Program-made: the position numbers and the translations under genes
In this document: in pieces, positions 8,541 through 19,382 of the stretch
Position numbering within the stretch: the first letter of the stretch is position 1
Layout of the letters: each line of letters opens with the position of its first letter
The notes under the pieces: model-generated
Databases searched by the model: none
What the model was told of the DNA's origin: nothing
Seen by the model: only the letters and a program-made list of their open reading frames with translations
NCBI GenBank assembly: GCA_930633495.1
Contig: CAKNFJ010000001.1
Span: forward strand, 4,673,001 to 4,737,000
Reading direction: 5' to 3'
DNA length: 64,000 bases
Origin: Hyphomicrobiales bacterium
Lineage (GTDB): Bacteria > Pseudomonadota > Alphaproteobacteria > Rhizobiales > Beijerinckiaceae

Positions 8541-9626
8541 TCATCCCAGCGAAAACGCCTCATGCACAGCGCTCTGCACGCCGCCTCCCATGACCGGACC
8601 GCCGCCGGCGACATGGACCGCATCGCCGACGAGCGCGGCGCCCAGACCGTGGCGGGGCGTCAGCATCGGCGCGTATTGCTCCCAGCCATCGGTCGCCGGG
8701 TCATAGGCCTCCATCTGACCGAAGACGCGGTTGGTGCCTTCGCCGCCCATGACGAAGACCTTGCCGCGATAGAGCACGGCGCCATGGCCGGAGCGGCCGG
8801 TCGGCATCGGCGTGCGCATCGTCCATTTGTCCGCCGCCGGATCGTAGGAATGGTGCAGGTTTGAGTTGGTATGGAACGAATCCACCCGCCCGCCGATGAC
8901 ATGGATCAACGGGCCGATGGCGAGCGTGCCGGTGTGATCGCGCGCCGTCGGTAGAGGGGTTCGTTCGCTCCAGCGGTCGGTCTTGGGATCATAGACCAGA
9001 TGCCAGTCGACCGAGCGCTTGGTCTCGGTGGTTTCGCCGATCGCGCCGCCGATGACGTGAAGCACGCCGCCGAGGCCGACGACGGCGGTCGAGCCGGCCG
9101 GGCGTGGCAGCGCGGCGATCTCGGCCCAGCGATCGGTCTTGGGATCGTAGGTGAAGCAGCGCGGATGCGGCTTGCGATTCTGCTCGAGGAAGCCGCCGAT
9201 GGCGTAGAGCTTGCCGTCGAGGAAGGCGACGCCGACATGGTTGGCGCCCTGGGGCAGGGGCGCGCCGTCGTTCCATTTGTCGGCCTTCGGATCGTAGACA
9301 TGGTGATAGGCCCGGTCGGTGCGCTGCTCGCCATAGCCGCCGACGACATGCATCCTGTCCTCGAAGGCGGTCGCCCAGGCCATTTCCGAGCGCGGCAGCG
9401 GCAGCGGTGCCCTCGCGCTCCAGCGGCCGGGCGAGGCGGCTTTCGGGGCCGGCGAGTCGAAGACGTTCTGCGTGGCCGCGAGTTCCGGCTTCCCGATCCG
9501 CCCCGGCTGGTTGAGCCGTTCGTATTGCGGGCCATGATGCTCATGACCCGGCTGCTGGGCGAGCGCCGGGGCGGCGAGCACGGCGGCGCCTGCCGTGAGC
9601 AGATGGCGGCGGTTCAGGCTGGTCAT
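8541..9626 (-). CDS. Tat-exported Kelch-repeat beta-propeller protein
   Basis: A 361-residue protein with a twin-arginine signal (LNRRHLLTAG then AAVLAAPALA) and five to six Kelch repeats. Each repeat has a double-glycine turn and a YDPKTDRW-like strand: HVVGGYGE, YAIGGFLE, HVIGGAIG, HVIGGRVD and FVMGGEGT. This predicts a folded periplasmic beta-propeller, a platform used for binding or as an enzyme scaffold. The start at 9626 has GGGAGG eight bases upstream. Export by Tat fits the tatABC operon elsewhere in the window. The ligand is unknown. Confidence 0.88.
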   Translation of the reverse strand: MTSLNRRHLLTAGAAVLAAPALAQQPGHEHHGPQYERLNQPGRIGKPELAATQNVFDSPAPKAASPGRWSARAPLPLPRSEMAWATAFEDRMHVVGGYGEQRTDRAYHHVYDPKADKWNDGAPLPQGANHVGVAFLDGKLYAIGGFLEQNRKPHPRCFTYDPKTDRWAEIAALPRPAGSTAVVGLGGVLHVIGGAIGETTETKRSVDWHLVYDPKTDRWSERTPLPTARDHTGTLAIGPLIHVIGGRVDSFHTNSNLHHSYDPAADKWTMRTPMPTGRSGHGAVLYRGKVFVMGGEGTNRVFGQMEAYDPATDGWEQYAPMLTPRHGLGAALVGDAVHVAGGGPVMGGGVQSAVHEAFSLG

Positions 9627-9779
9627 CGCATCGTCCTCCCGACTACAACGATACGGCACGGATGGCGGGCGGCAAGCGCATGAGGCATCTGCCGTCCCAT
9701 GGTTCCCCCGCGCGGTTTCGCCCGTTATGGTCGGGTGCCATCTCAAACGATTTAGACCCAGGGAAATACGAGGAAACGC

Positions 9780-10541
9780 ATGTCGGGACATAACAAGGTC
9801 GCGATCATCACCGGCGCCGGCTCGGGCGTCGGCCGGGCGGTCGCCATCGCCTTCCTGAAGGACGGCTACCGCACCGTGCTGGCCGGGCGCCGGGCGGATG
9901 CGCTGGAGGAGACGATCGCGCTCTCCGGCGTCGACAAGAGCCGGGCGCTCGCGGTCTCGACCGACGTCACCGACAAGGCCTCGGTCGAGAACCTGTTCGC
10001 CAAGACCAGGGCGGCCTTCGGCCGGGTCGACGTGCTGTTCAACAATGCCGGCGTCAACGCGCCGGGCGGCGTGCTGCTGGAGGATCTTTCGCTGGAGGAC
10101 TGGCAGAAGGTCGTCGACACCAACCTGACCGGCCCGTTCCTGTGCACCCAGGCCGCCTTCAAGGCGATGAAGGAGCAGGAGCCGCGCGGCGGGCGCATCA
10201 TCAACAACGGCTCGATCTCGGCGCAGGTGCCGCGGCCGAATTCGGTCGCCTACACCGCGACCAAGCATGCGATCTCGGGGCTGACCAAGACCGCCTCGCT
10301 TGATGGGCGCAAATACGACATCGCGGTCGGCCAGGTCGATATCGGCAATGCGCTGACCGACATGGCGCGCAAGATGACCACGGGCGTGCCGCAGGCGGAC
10401 GGCTCGACGAAGGTCGAGGCGGTGATGGATGTCGAGCACGTCGCGACCACCGTGCTGCACATGGCCGGCCTGCCGCTTGACGCGAACATCCTGTTCGTGA
10501 CGGTGATGGCGACCAAGGCTCCGCTCGTCGGGCGCGGGTGA
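9780..10541 (+). CDS. SDR-family NAD(P)-dependent oxidoreductase
   Basis: A 253-residue classical short-chain dehydrogenase/reductase. The nucleotide-binding motif is TGAGSGVG (11-18), the structural NNAG motif is present, and the catalytic Ser and YTATK pair follow. The N-terminus reads KVAIITGAG, so the start at 9780 is natural. The substrate cannot be told. It is followed by a REP-like element and a CDF-like gene, and sits between the two halves of the MCC locus, so an acyl or alcohol substrate linked to that pathway is possible but only inferred. Confidence 0.9.
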   Translation: MSGHNKVAIITGAGSGVGRAVAIAFLKDGYRTVLAGRRADALEETIALSGVDKSRALAVSTDVTDKASVENLFAKTRAAFGRVDVLFNNAGVNAPGGVLLEDLSLEDWQKVVDTNLTGPFLCTQAAFKAMKEQEPRGGRIINNGSISAQVPRPNSVAYTATKHAISGLTKTASLDGRKYDIAVGQVDIGNALTDMARKMTTGVPQADGSTKVEAVMDVEHVATTVLHMAGLPLDANILFVTVMATKAPLVGRG

Positions 10542-10552
10542 TTAAACAAGAC

Positions 10553-10639
10553 CGTCATGCCCGGGCTTGACCCGGGCATCTCGTCTGGATGGATGATGAG
10601 ATTCTCGGGTCTCCGCTTCGCTGCGCCCGAGAATGACGG
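10553..10639. repeat. REP-like palindromic intergenic repeat, copy B
   Basis: It begins CCGTCATGCCCGGGC and ends GCGCCCGAGAATGACGG, with inner blocks GACCCGGGCAT and CTCCGCTTCGCTG. It is the inverted-orientation relative of copy A at 4071-4164. Its right edge touches the ribosome binding site of the next gene. Confidence 0.78.
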
Positions 10640-10647
10640 GAGGCCGT

Positions 10648-11331
10648 ATGGCGGCGATCGAGAACGCTGCCGAGGGTCCGCCAGGGTCCGGAACGGCCCC
10701 CGCCATCGCTCGCGCCTATGCGCTGACGATCTGGGGCATCGCGCTCGGCATCCTGGCCCAGGCGGCGGCGACGGTCGTCTGGGCGCTCGCCATCGGCAAC
10801 GCCCAGCTTTTCAAGGACGGCATCGACTGGGTCTACGACGTCGCGCTCTATGGCATCGCCGCCCTGGTCTTCGGGCGCGACGCGCGGGCGGAGCGGCTGG
10901 CGGCGGTCGCGATCGGCGCGGTGATGGCCGTCGCCGGCCTGCACACGCTCTACGACCTCTGGGACAAAATCGTCCGCCCCCGGCCGATCGAGATCTGGAC
11001 GCTGGGCTTCGCGGCGGCGAGCGCCATCGTCATCGCGCTCCTCGTCATCGCGGCGCTCTGGCGCTTCCGCGGCGAGGACAACCCGGTCATCAAGGCGACC
11101 TGGCTGTCGAGCCGCAACGACGCGGTCTCGACGACCGGCTTCGCGCTGTTGGGGCTGGCCGCGCGCGTCGCGCCGGTGCGCTGGCCGGAATACGTCTTCG
11201 ACCTCGTGGTCGCGGGGCTCTGCTTTCAGGCGACATGGGCGATCTGGCGCTCCCTCCGGCGTCGGGGACCGGAACTGACCCAGACGGATTTGCGCAACAA
11301 GGCGCAGACAGGAGCGCTCGGCGAGCTATAA
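10648..11331 (+). CDS. CDF-like cation transporter membrane protein
   Basis: A 227-residue membrane protein with about five to six helices, resembling the transmembrane part of cation diffusion facilitators. The helix 2 motif is KDGIDWVYD (residues 56-64) and the later motif is LSSRNDAVSTTGF (153-165), corresponding to the two halves of the CDF metal site. The usual His residues are absent: only Asp60, Asp64 and Asp158 occupy comparable positions. There is no C-terminal cytoplasmic domain. I start at 10648, four bases after GGGAGG, rather than the upstream ATG that lies within the repeat. Ion specificity is unknown and transport may be lost. Confidence 0.7.
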   Translation: MAAIENAAEGPPGSGTAPAIARAYALTIWGIALGILAQAAATVVWALAIGNAQLFKDGIDWVYDVALYGIAALVFGRDARAERLAAVAIGAVMAVAGLHTLYDLWDKIVRPRPIEIWTLGFAAASAIVIALLVIAALWRFRGEDNPVIKATWLSSRNDAVSTTGFALLGLAARVAPVRWPEYVFDLVVAGLCFQATWAIWRSLRRRGPELTQTDLRNKAQTGALGEL

Positions 11332-11360
11332 AAGGCGGCAATGCTTTCGAGGACGCTTTC

Positions 11361-13346
<1,986 letters not shown>

Positions 13347-13430
13347 CCGAATCGGCGGAATCGCTTGCGGGCGATTCCTGTGACTCTGATTCAGGAGGGC
13401 CTGCTTCCTGCGCGGGGAATCGGCGCTGGC

Positions 13431-14198
13431 TCAGCCCCGCCCGATCACCGGGAACTGTTCGACCTCGTAGATCTGGCCTGAGACCGGCGCGCTCTCGTCC
13501 GAGAGCCAGAAGGCGGTGTGGGCGGCGATCTCCTCGGGCTGCATGATGCGGCCGGTCGGCGCGTCGCGCAGCGGGAGATGATTCTGCCAGCCGGGCTTGC
13601 GGCCTTCGCGCTGTTGCGTCGCATCCTCGTTGGCGGTCCAGGTCCAGCCGACATTGAGCTGATTGGCCCGGATCCGCTCCGGCCCGAGCGTGTTGGCGAG
13701 GTTGCGCGTCATCGTCATCAGCGCGCCCTTCGACATCGAGTAGACGGTGAGATTGGAGAGCCCGCAATAGGCGTTGATCGAGCCGACGGTGACGATCGCG
13801 CCCGGCGATTTCCGGACGCGAAAGGCACGGATCGCGGCCTCGGCGCAAAGTAGCGGCGCCCGCGTGTTGATCGCGAACATATGGTCGAAGAAGGCGGCGG
13901 TGGTCTCGCCGAGGATGCCGCGCGGATAGATGCCGGCGTTGTTCACGAGCCCGTCGATCCGGCCGAAGGCGGCAAAGGTCGCGTCGACGATGGCCTGCGC
14001 CGTCGCAGGATCGGCGAGGTCGCCGGTGGTGCCGCTGGCGGAAGCGCCGAGGCGGGCGATGGCCGCGTCGACCTCCGCCGCGTCTCGGCCATGGACGAGC
14101 ACCTTGGCGCCCTCGGCGACGAGGCGTTCGGCCATGGCAAAGCCGATGCCGCTCGACGAGCCGGTGACGAGGATGGCCTTGCCTGCGAGTCCGCGCAT
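13431..14198 (-). CDS. SDR-family oxidoreductase
   Basis: A 255-residue short-chain dehydrogenase/reductase with TGSSSGIG at residues 12-19, VNNAGIY, and the catalytic Ser...Tyr...Lys set in VGSINAYCGLSNLTVYSMSKG. I start at the Met in MRGLAGKAILVTG since that sets the usual distance to the nucleotide-binding loop; 30 further codons are open upstream. C-terminal DESAPVSGQIYEV is typical of the classical subfamily. The substrate is unknown. It converges with mccA and diverges from the DUF1489 gene. Confidence 0.9.
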   Translation of the reverse strand: MRGLAGKAILVTGSSSGIGFAMAERLVAEGAKVLVHGRDAAEVDAAIARLGASASGTTGDLADPATAQAIVDATFAAFGRIDGLVNNAGIYPRGILGETTAAFFDHMFAINTRAPLLCAEAAIRAFRVRKSPGAIVTVGSINAYCGLSNLTVYSMSKGALMTMTRNLANTLGPERIRANQLNVGWTWTANEDATQQREGRKPGWQNHLPLRDAPTGRIMQPEEIAAHTAFWLSDESAPVSGQIYEVEQFPVIGRG

Positions 14199-14367
14199 GA
14201 TGGTCGTCCGAAATCTGCTGGAGAAGGAAGGCGTGGCGGTCGGGCCGGCCGCGGCGCCCATGTTAACCGGGGAGCCGGGGCTGGCCAAATCCTGCTATGA
14301 CGGCGTCTCTGTGGAGAAGGGCCGGGAAGGCTGGCCGGCGGCCGCGCCGGGGCCTATTTTGGCGCTC

Positions 14368-14805
14368 ATGCCCCTTCACCTGCTCAAGCTCTGTGTCGGC
14401 GCCGAATCGATCGGCGATCTCGAGGAATGGATCGCAGAACGTCAGGCGCAGCGACGTGCCCGCGGCGAGCCGGCTGAGCAATTGCACACCACGCGCATGG
14501 TGCCGAAGAAGATCGAGGACATCCTCGACGGCGGTTCGCTCTATTGGGTGATCAAGGGGCAGATCTCGGCGCGCCAGCGCCTGACCGACATCCGCCCCTT
14601 CACCGACGCCGAGGGGATCGGCCGCTGTCACCTCGTCATGGAGCCGGTGGTGGTGCCGGTCGAGCCGCGGCCGTTCCGGCCGTTCCAGGGTTGGCGCTAT
14701 CTGCAGGCGAAGGACGCCCCGCGCGATCTCGCCGACCATGGCGGCGATCTCAGCGAGATGCCGGAGGAGCTGCGGCGCGAGCTGGCGGGGCTGGGGTTGC
14801 TGTAG
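14368..14805 (+). CDS. DUF1489 family protein
   Basis: A 145-residue protein matching the alphaproteobacterial family DUF1489: it opens MPLHLLKLCVGAESI, then has TTRMVPKKIEDILDGGSLYWVIKG and RCHLVMEPVVVPVEPRPFRPFQGWRYL, here cited as family landmarks TRMVPKK, SLYWVIKG and FQGWRYL. No signal peptide or membrane helix is visible, so it is cytoplasmic. The function is not known to me. The start at 14368 fits the conserved N-terminus; upstream open frame is antisense to the SDR gene. Confidence 0.85.
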   Translation: MPLHLLKLCVGAESIGDLEEWIAERQAQRRARGEPAEQLHTTRMVPKKIEDILDGGSLYWVIKGQISARQRLTDIRPFTDAEGIGRCHLVMEPVVVPVEPRPFRPFQGWRYLQAKDAPRDLADHGGDLSEMPEELRRELAGLGLL

Positions 14806-15135
14806 CGCTGAGCCCTTTCGCTTACGGCGTTCCTATGCCGGGTGAGGCCGGCCCCAATCGATAACTTATGGGCAGAGTTCCACATGCGCTCGTGCAACCG
14901 GTCATGCCGACCGGATCGCATCCGAGTGAACACATCATGTTGAGGATCTTTGCCGTCATCTACTCATTGGGCAAGCGGCTTGATGCCCACCTCACCAGCG
15001 GCGTTGAGAGGCGCGGCCGCTATCTCGCCGGGCTGAACCGGCCCCGGCCCGCACGACGTGTCGTCGCGCGGCGCCGTCAGCCGCCGAAGAGCAGTGCTCT
15101 AACGCTGGTGATGCGGTGAGCGAGCCGGCCTTGGC
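14806..15135. other. 330-bp gap, one doubtful small ORF
   Basis: Between the DUF1489 gene and panC. I see no tRNA, terminator-like hairpin with a T-run or strong promoter. The only open frame worth naming is the one at 14937-15119. Confidence 0.5.
14937..15119 (+). CDS. Doubtful small basic protein
   Basis: A 60-residue open frame starting MLRIFAVIYSLGKRLDAHL, with a short hydrophobic start and a very Arg-rich tail (RPARRVVARRRQPP). No clear ribosome binding site is present and I do not recognise the family. It fills most of an otherwise empty gap, which is the main reason to list it. It could equally be chance. Confidence 0.3.
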   Translation: MLRIFAVIYSLGKRLDAHLTSGVERRGRYLAGLNRPRPARRVVARRRQPPKSSALTLVMR

Positions 15136-15984
15136 TCAGACTGAAATATTGTCGATCAGGCGCGTGCTGCCGATGCGGGCCGCGAGCAGCAGGCGGATCG
15201 GGCCGTCGGCCAGCGAGGTGACCGGGGCGAGCGACTCGGCGTGGCGCGCCTCCAGATAGTCGAGCTCGAAGCCCGCCGTGATGATCTCGCTCTGCGCCTC
15301 GGCGACGGCCTTGAACAGGTCGTCGCGGTTGCGGATGCGGATGGCGAGCTCCTGCATCACGCGGTGGAGCGTGGGCGCCAGCGCGCGATGTTCGGGCGAA
15401 AGGTAGCGGTTGCGCGATGACATGGCCAAACCGTCCGCCTCGCGGATCGTCGCCAGCGGCACTACGGCGATGCCGAGATCGAGGTCGAATGCCATGCGGG
15501 TGACGACCTTGAGCTGCTGATAGTCTTTCTCGCCGAAGATCGCGTAGTCGGCGCGGGACTGGGTGAAGAGCTTGCAGCAGACCGTCGCCACGCCCTCGAA
15601 ATGCGTCGGACGGAAGCGGTCCTCGAGGCCGACGGCGGCGGGCCCCAGCAGCAGCACGCGGGTCGCGAAGCCCGCCGGATACATCTCCTCGACCGAGGGG
15701 AAGAAGACGCCGTCGGCGCCGGCGGCGGCGAGCTTGGCGCAATCGTCGTCGAAGGTGCGCGGATACTTCTTGAAGTCCTCATGCGGGGCGAACTGCGTCG
15801 GGTTGACGAAGATCGAGGCGATGACGCGCTTCGCGTGGCGCTGGCCTTCCGTCACCAGCGCGATATGGCCCTCATGCAGCGCGCCCATCGTCGGCACGAG
15901 CGCCACCTTCTCGCCGGCCGCGTGCCAGCCGGCGACGGCTGCGCGCATCGCCGCGACCGTCTCGAAAATCGTGATCCCAGCCAC
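15136..15984 (-). CDS. panC: Pantothenate synthetase (pantoate--beta-alanine ligase)
   Basis: PanC condenses pantoate and beta-alanine with ATP to give pantothenate, the coenzyme A precursor. The 282-residue product has LVPTMGALHEGH (residues 29-40, the ATP-site HxGH region), SIFVNPTQFAPHEDF, FGEKDYQQL and SSRNRYLSPEHR, all hallmarks of the family. I use the GTG at 15984 because GGAGGGA lies six bases upstream; the open frame extends 11 codons further without support. It is divergent from the VWA gene; panB is not in the window. Confidence 0.95.
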   Translation of the reverse strand: MAGITIFETVAAMRAAVAGWHAAGEKVALVPTMGALHEGHIALVTEGQRHAKRVIASIFVNPTQFAPHEDFKKYPRTFDDDCAKLAAAGADGVFFPSVEEMYPAGFATRVLLLGPAAVGLEDRFRPTHFEGVATVCCKLFTQSRADYAIFGEKDYQQLKVVTRMAFDLDLGIAVVPLATIREADGLAMSSRNRYLSPEHRALAPTLHRVMQELAIRIRNRDDLFKAVAEAQSEIITAGFELDYLEARHAESLAPVTSLADGPIRLLLAARIGSTRLIDNISV

Positions 15985-16078
15985 TCTCGCTCCCTCCGTT
16001 CGGCGCACGGGTAGCAAATGCCGCGGCGATGGCCAATATCAGGAGTGAGGGGAGCGATTCAGTCGGATCGATGGGGTG

Positions 16079-16819
16079 ATGAAGGACAGGAACGACCGTG
16101 CCGTCGGCAAGGCTGCCGCGACCACGCCGGCAGGCCATTCGCAGCCGGGGGAGATCGACCGTTTCCTCGGCGCGGCGAAGCGGCTTGCTCCGCTGGCGAC
16201 GGGGCAGGCCGGCCGCCTTGTTTTCGCGCTCGATGCGACGATGAGTCGCCAGCCGAGCTGGGATCTCGCCTGTTCGCTGCAGGCGCGCATGTTCGATGTG
16301 GCGGGGCAGGGCGGCGGGCTTGCGGTCCAGCTCGTCTATTTCCGGGGCATCGGCGAATGCCGCGCTTCGGGCTGGGTCGGCGAGCCGGAGCGGCTGACGG
16401 GGCTGATGCGCAAAATCGCCTGCGAGGGCGGGCAGACGCAGATCGCGCGCGTGCTGCGCCATGTCCGCGACGAAGCGCAATCCGTGCCGGTCAGAGCCTT
16501 CGTCTTCGTCGGCGATGCGATGGAGGAGGATGTCGATGCCCTGTCGGCGCTGGCCGGGGAGCTGGGCCTGCGCGGCATCCGCGGCTTCGTCTTCCAGGAA
16601 GGGTTCGATCCCGCCGCAAGCGCAGCCTTCGCGACGATAGCGCGGCTGACCGGCGGGGCCCATGCGCGCTTCGACGTGACGGCGCCGGCGTCGCTGCTCG
16701 AACTGCTGCGCGGCGCCGCCGCCTATGCCGCCGGGGGGCGGGAGGCGATGCTGCGGCTCGCCGGATCGAGCCCGGCCGTCAAGGGGCTGATCGCCGCCAT
16801 GGATGGGGGCCGCAAGTGA
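16079..16819 (+). CDS. VWA-like domain protein
   Basis: A cytoplasmic protein of 246 residues that looks like a von Willebrand factor A domain. RLVFALDATMS (about residues 45-56) matches the first beta strand and MIDAS-type DxTxS metal site; VQLVYFRGIGEC, GGQTQIARVLRH and RAFVFVGDAMEED supply later strands and the MIDAS threonine region. The start is the ATG at 16079, although the GTG just before it is in frame. Its stop overlaps the start of the J-domain gene (GTGA), so the two are almost certainly translated together. VWA domains bind partner proteins; the partner here is unknown. Confidence 0.78.
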   Translation: MKDRNDRAVGKAAATTPAGHSQPGEIDRFLGAAKRLAPLATGQAGRLVFALDATMSRQPSWDLACSLQARMFDVAGQGGGLAVQLVYFRGIGECRASGWVGEPERLTGLMRKIACEGGQTQIARVLRHVRDEAQSVPVRAFVFVGDAMEEDVDALSALAGELGLRGIRGFVFQEGFDPAASAAFATIARLTGGAHARFDVTAPASLLELLRGAAAYAAGGREAMLRLAGSSPAVKGLIAAMDGGRK

Positions 16820-17535
16820 GTCTGCTCTACGGTGTCGCTGTCCTGATCCTGGTCTGGTGGCTGGCGAAGCTCTTCGCCGGGACCAATCCGAAGGCGCTGG
16901 CACGCTTGATGAAGACGGTCGGCGGCATCGCCTCGCTCGGCGTGGCCGGGCTCCTGATGGTGCGCGGGCGCATGGACATGGCGATCTTTCTCGGCGGCAT
17001 CGGCGCCTGGCTGCTGGGTTGGAGCGCCACCGGGCCGGGCGGCATCCGCTTTCCCTGGGCCGATCGCTCCGGGCCGACGCCGGGTGCGACGTCGCAGGTC
17101 GCGTCGGTGCTGCTCGATATGGAGCTGGATCACGACAGCGGCGCGATGACCGGCCGTGTCAAGGCTGGCGCCTATGCGGGGCGCGCGCTCGACGGCCTGA
17201 CGATGGCCGAACTTGGCGCGCTGATGCGCGAGTGCCTGGCGCGGGATCCGGACGGCGCGCGCCTGCTAGAGGCATATCTCGACCGCCGGTCGCCCGGCTG
17301 GCGTGAAGACGCTCAGCGTGACGCTGACCCGGGGAAGGGCGGCGCGCCGGGCACGGGCGCGATGACGCAGCAGGAGGCCTACGAGATCCTGGGGCTTCAG
17401 CCGGGGGCGGGCGAGGAGGCGGTCCGCGAAGCCCATCGGGCTCTGATGAAGCGCATCCACCCGGATGCCGGGGGCACCAGCGGTCTTGCCGCTCGCGTCA
17501 ACCAGGCCAAGGACGTCCTTCTGAAGCAGCGATAG
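16816..17535 (+). CDS. Membrane-anchored J-domain (DnaJ-like) protein
   Basis: A 239-residue protein with two or three N-terminal membrane helices (LYGVAVLILVWWLAKLF; then about residues 34-50 and 54-68), a central soluble stretch, and a C-terminal J domain of about 58 residues: QQEAYEILGL, then LMKRIHPDAGG containing the HPD motif that stimulates Hsp70 ATPase. The Gly/Phe and zinc-finger parts of true DnaJ are missing, so this resembles Tim14/DjlA-like co-chaperones that recruit DnaK to the membrane. It starts with GTG overlapping the VWA stop codon. Clients are unknown. Confidence 0.85.
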   Translation: MSLLYGVAVLILVWWLAKLFAGTNPKALARLMKTVGGIASLGVAGLLMVRGRMDMAIFLGGIGAWLLGWSATGPGGIRFPWADRSGPTPGATSQVASVLLDMELDHDSGAMTGRVKAGAYAGRALDGLTMAELGALMRECLARDPDGARLLEAYLDRRSPGWREDAQRDADPGKGGAPGTGAMTQQEAYEILGLQPGAGEEAVREAHRALMKRIHPDAGGTSGLAARVNQAKDVLLKQR

Positions 17536-17590
17536 CGACGGGTTGGGGGAGTGGGTCTGCGACATCGGCTAACCTCCTGTCCCTGGCCTG

Positions 17591-19243
17591 TCAGCTGCGG
17601 GTGGCGAAGCAGGAGAAGCCGCCGCGCTTCAGCTGGGTGCAGGCGTTCTGCGCGTCCTTCGAGTCGTCGAAGCCGACGAAGCGGGCCCGGAAGAGCGTGG
17701 AGCCGCCCTTCTCGACCTTCTCGGTGAAGGGCGAGGCGCTGGCGAGCGAGCCGGCGGCCTTGGCGCGGGCGCGGGCCAGAATTTCCTTGGCCTTGCCTTC
17801 GTCGTCGGTGGCGCCGAGCTGGATCACCCATTTGCCGGAGGCGACGACGGCCGCCTGATGCGACATGGCGGGAGGTGGTTCGGCAGCCTGCGCCTTGGCC
17901 GGAGCAGCTTCGGCCTTGCGGGCGACGCTGGCGGCGGGTGGCTCTGCCTTGAGCGCGGCGACCTTCACCGGCTCGGCGACGGGCTCGGGCGCCTTGGCGA
18001 TCGAGGAGGTGACATCGACGTTCGCCGGTGGGCGCAGGACTTTGGCATCGCTCGGCTGGGCGCCGATCGACCAGCGCATGGCGGACGGCGTCGTGGTCGC
18101 GGTGACGGGGCGCATGCCGGAAAGCTGGAGCGGCTGGCCGCTGGCAGCGACCGGGCGCGGCGGGGCGATCGGAGTCGTCGTCGGCATCGGCGCATAGGCG
18201 CGGGCCGCGGCCGGGAGCGGCTGCTGTTCTTCAACCTGCTGGGCTTGCTGGCGCGGACGCGGGACCGGGATCGGCGCGGGCTCAGCCGCGGCCTGCTGGG
18301 CCATGGCGGCGCGCGGGCGCTCCTCCGGCTCCGGTGCCTCGGCGACCATCACGGACGAACGGCCGCTGGTCGCGGCGCGTGGCAGGCTGGCCAGCACGAG
18401 GTCGGTCATGATCTTGTCGCGCGAGGCGCCGGAGCGGCCACCGAGCACGATCGAGACGATATGCCGCCCCTCGGACTTGGCCGAGGTCATCAGGTTGAAG
18501 CCGGAGGCGCGGGTATAGCCCGTCTTGATGCCGTCGACGCCCTCGACCTTGCCGAGCAGGCGGTTGTGGCCGCGGATGGTGCGGCTGCCGTACTGGAAGG
18601 CCCGCATCGAGAACAGCGGGTAGTATTTCGGGAAGCGCTCCTGAAGCGCGCGGGCAAGGATGGTGAGGTCGCGCGCGGTGGTCAGGTTCGGCGGCGAATG
18701 CGGCAGGCCGTGCGGATTGTAGAACCGCGTCGAACTCATGCCGAGCGAGCGCGCCTTGCGCGTCATCTGCTCGGCGAAGGCCTCCTCGGACCCCGCGATG
18801 TTCTCGGCGACGACGACCGAGGAGTCGTTGGCCGAGAGCGTGATCATGCTCTTGATCGCGTCCTCGACCGCGATGGTCGAGCCGGCGCGCAGGCCGAGCT
18901 TGGTCGGCGGCTGCGAGGCCGCGTAGGACGAGACCTTGAGCTCGGAATCCATGGTGAAGCGGCCGCGCTCCATCTGCTCGAACAGCATGTAGAGCGTCAT
19001 GACCTTGGTGAGGGACGCCGGGATGCGCGCGGCATCCTCATTCGTCGCATGCAGCGTGCGACCGGTCCTGGCATCGACCACCATCGCCGCGTAAGGCGGC
19101 GTGTAGCCGCCTCCCGCATGATGCCGGCGCTTGCGCGCCTCGGCGGGAGAGGAGGCCATCGTGGCCGCGACTGCGGCGACGCCGATCAGCCCGACAACGG
19201 CCCGCAGACGCGGCCGCTGAAACACAACGCAACCCAGAACCAT
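17591..19243 (-). CDS. D-alanyl-D-alanine carboxypeptidase with C-terminal SPOR domain
   Basis: A 550-residue penicillin-binding-protein-5-type enzyme (peptidase S11) that trims peptidoglycan stem peptides in the periplasm. After a signal sequence it carries the three active-site motifs: SLTK (77-80), SAN (137-139) and KTG (240-242). A long Pro/Ala/Gln-rich linker (about 300-460) leads to a C-terminal SPOR domain (KWVIQLGATDDEGKAKEIL through TQLKRGGFSCF), which binds denuded glycan at the division site. The usual PBP5 C-terminal amphipathic anchor is replaced by this domain. It converges with the J-domain gene. Confidence 0.93.
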   Translation of the reverse strand: MVLGCVVFQRPRLRAVVGLIGVAAVAATMASSPAEARKRRHHAGGGYTPPYAAMVVDARTGRTLHATNEDAARIPASLTKVMTLYMLFEQMERGRFTMDSELKVSSYAASQPPTKLGLRAGSTIAVEDAIKSMITLSANDSSVVVAENIAGSEEAFAEQMTRKARSLGMSSTRFYNPHGLPHSPPNLTTARDLTILARALQERFPKYYPLFSMRAFQYGSRTIRGHNRLLGKVEGVDGIKTGYTRASGFNLMTSAKSEGRHIVSIVLGGRSGASRDKIMTDLVLASLPRAATSGRSSVMVAEAPEPEERPRAAMAQQAAAEPAPIPVPRPRQQAQQVEEQQPLPAAARAYAPMPTTTPIAPPRPVAASGQPLQLSGMRPVTATTTPSAMRWSIGAQPSDAKVLRPPANVDVTSSIAKAPEPVAEPVKVAALKAEPPAASVARKAEAAPAKAQAAEPPPAMSHQAAVVASGKWVIQLGATDDEGKAKEILARARAKAAGSLASASPFTEKVEKGGSTLFRARFVGFDDSKDAQNACTQLKRGGFSCFATRS

Positions 19244-19382
19244 GACCCAGCCTCGAACTCACTGTCGACCCGTCCGGCGTTCCGTTTTCGTGGCGCGCAG
19301 GACACAGTGAGGGGAGGTTAGGCCGACGCGGTTACGGAGCCGTTAAAACTTGAACGGTTGCGATCGGAACGGTCTGCGTTTG

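Noticed and set aside
10557..11360. N-terminal extension of mccA to 929 residues
   Set aside because: The upstream part overlaps the CDF-like gene in another frame and reads as low-complexity Arg/Gly; mccA begins naturally at 11361.
17858..19321. 487-residue open frame antisense to the carboxypeptidase gene
   Set aside because: It mirrors a gene with all three S11 active-site motifs and a SPOR domain; the frame itself shows only Arg/Gly/His-rich sequence.
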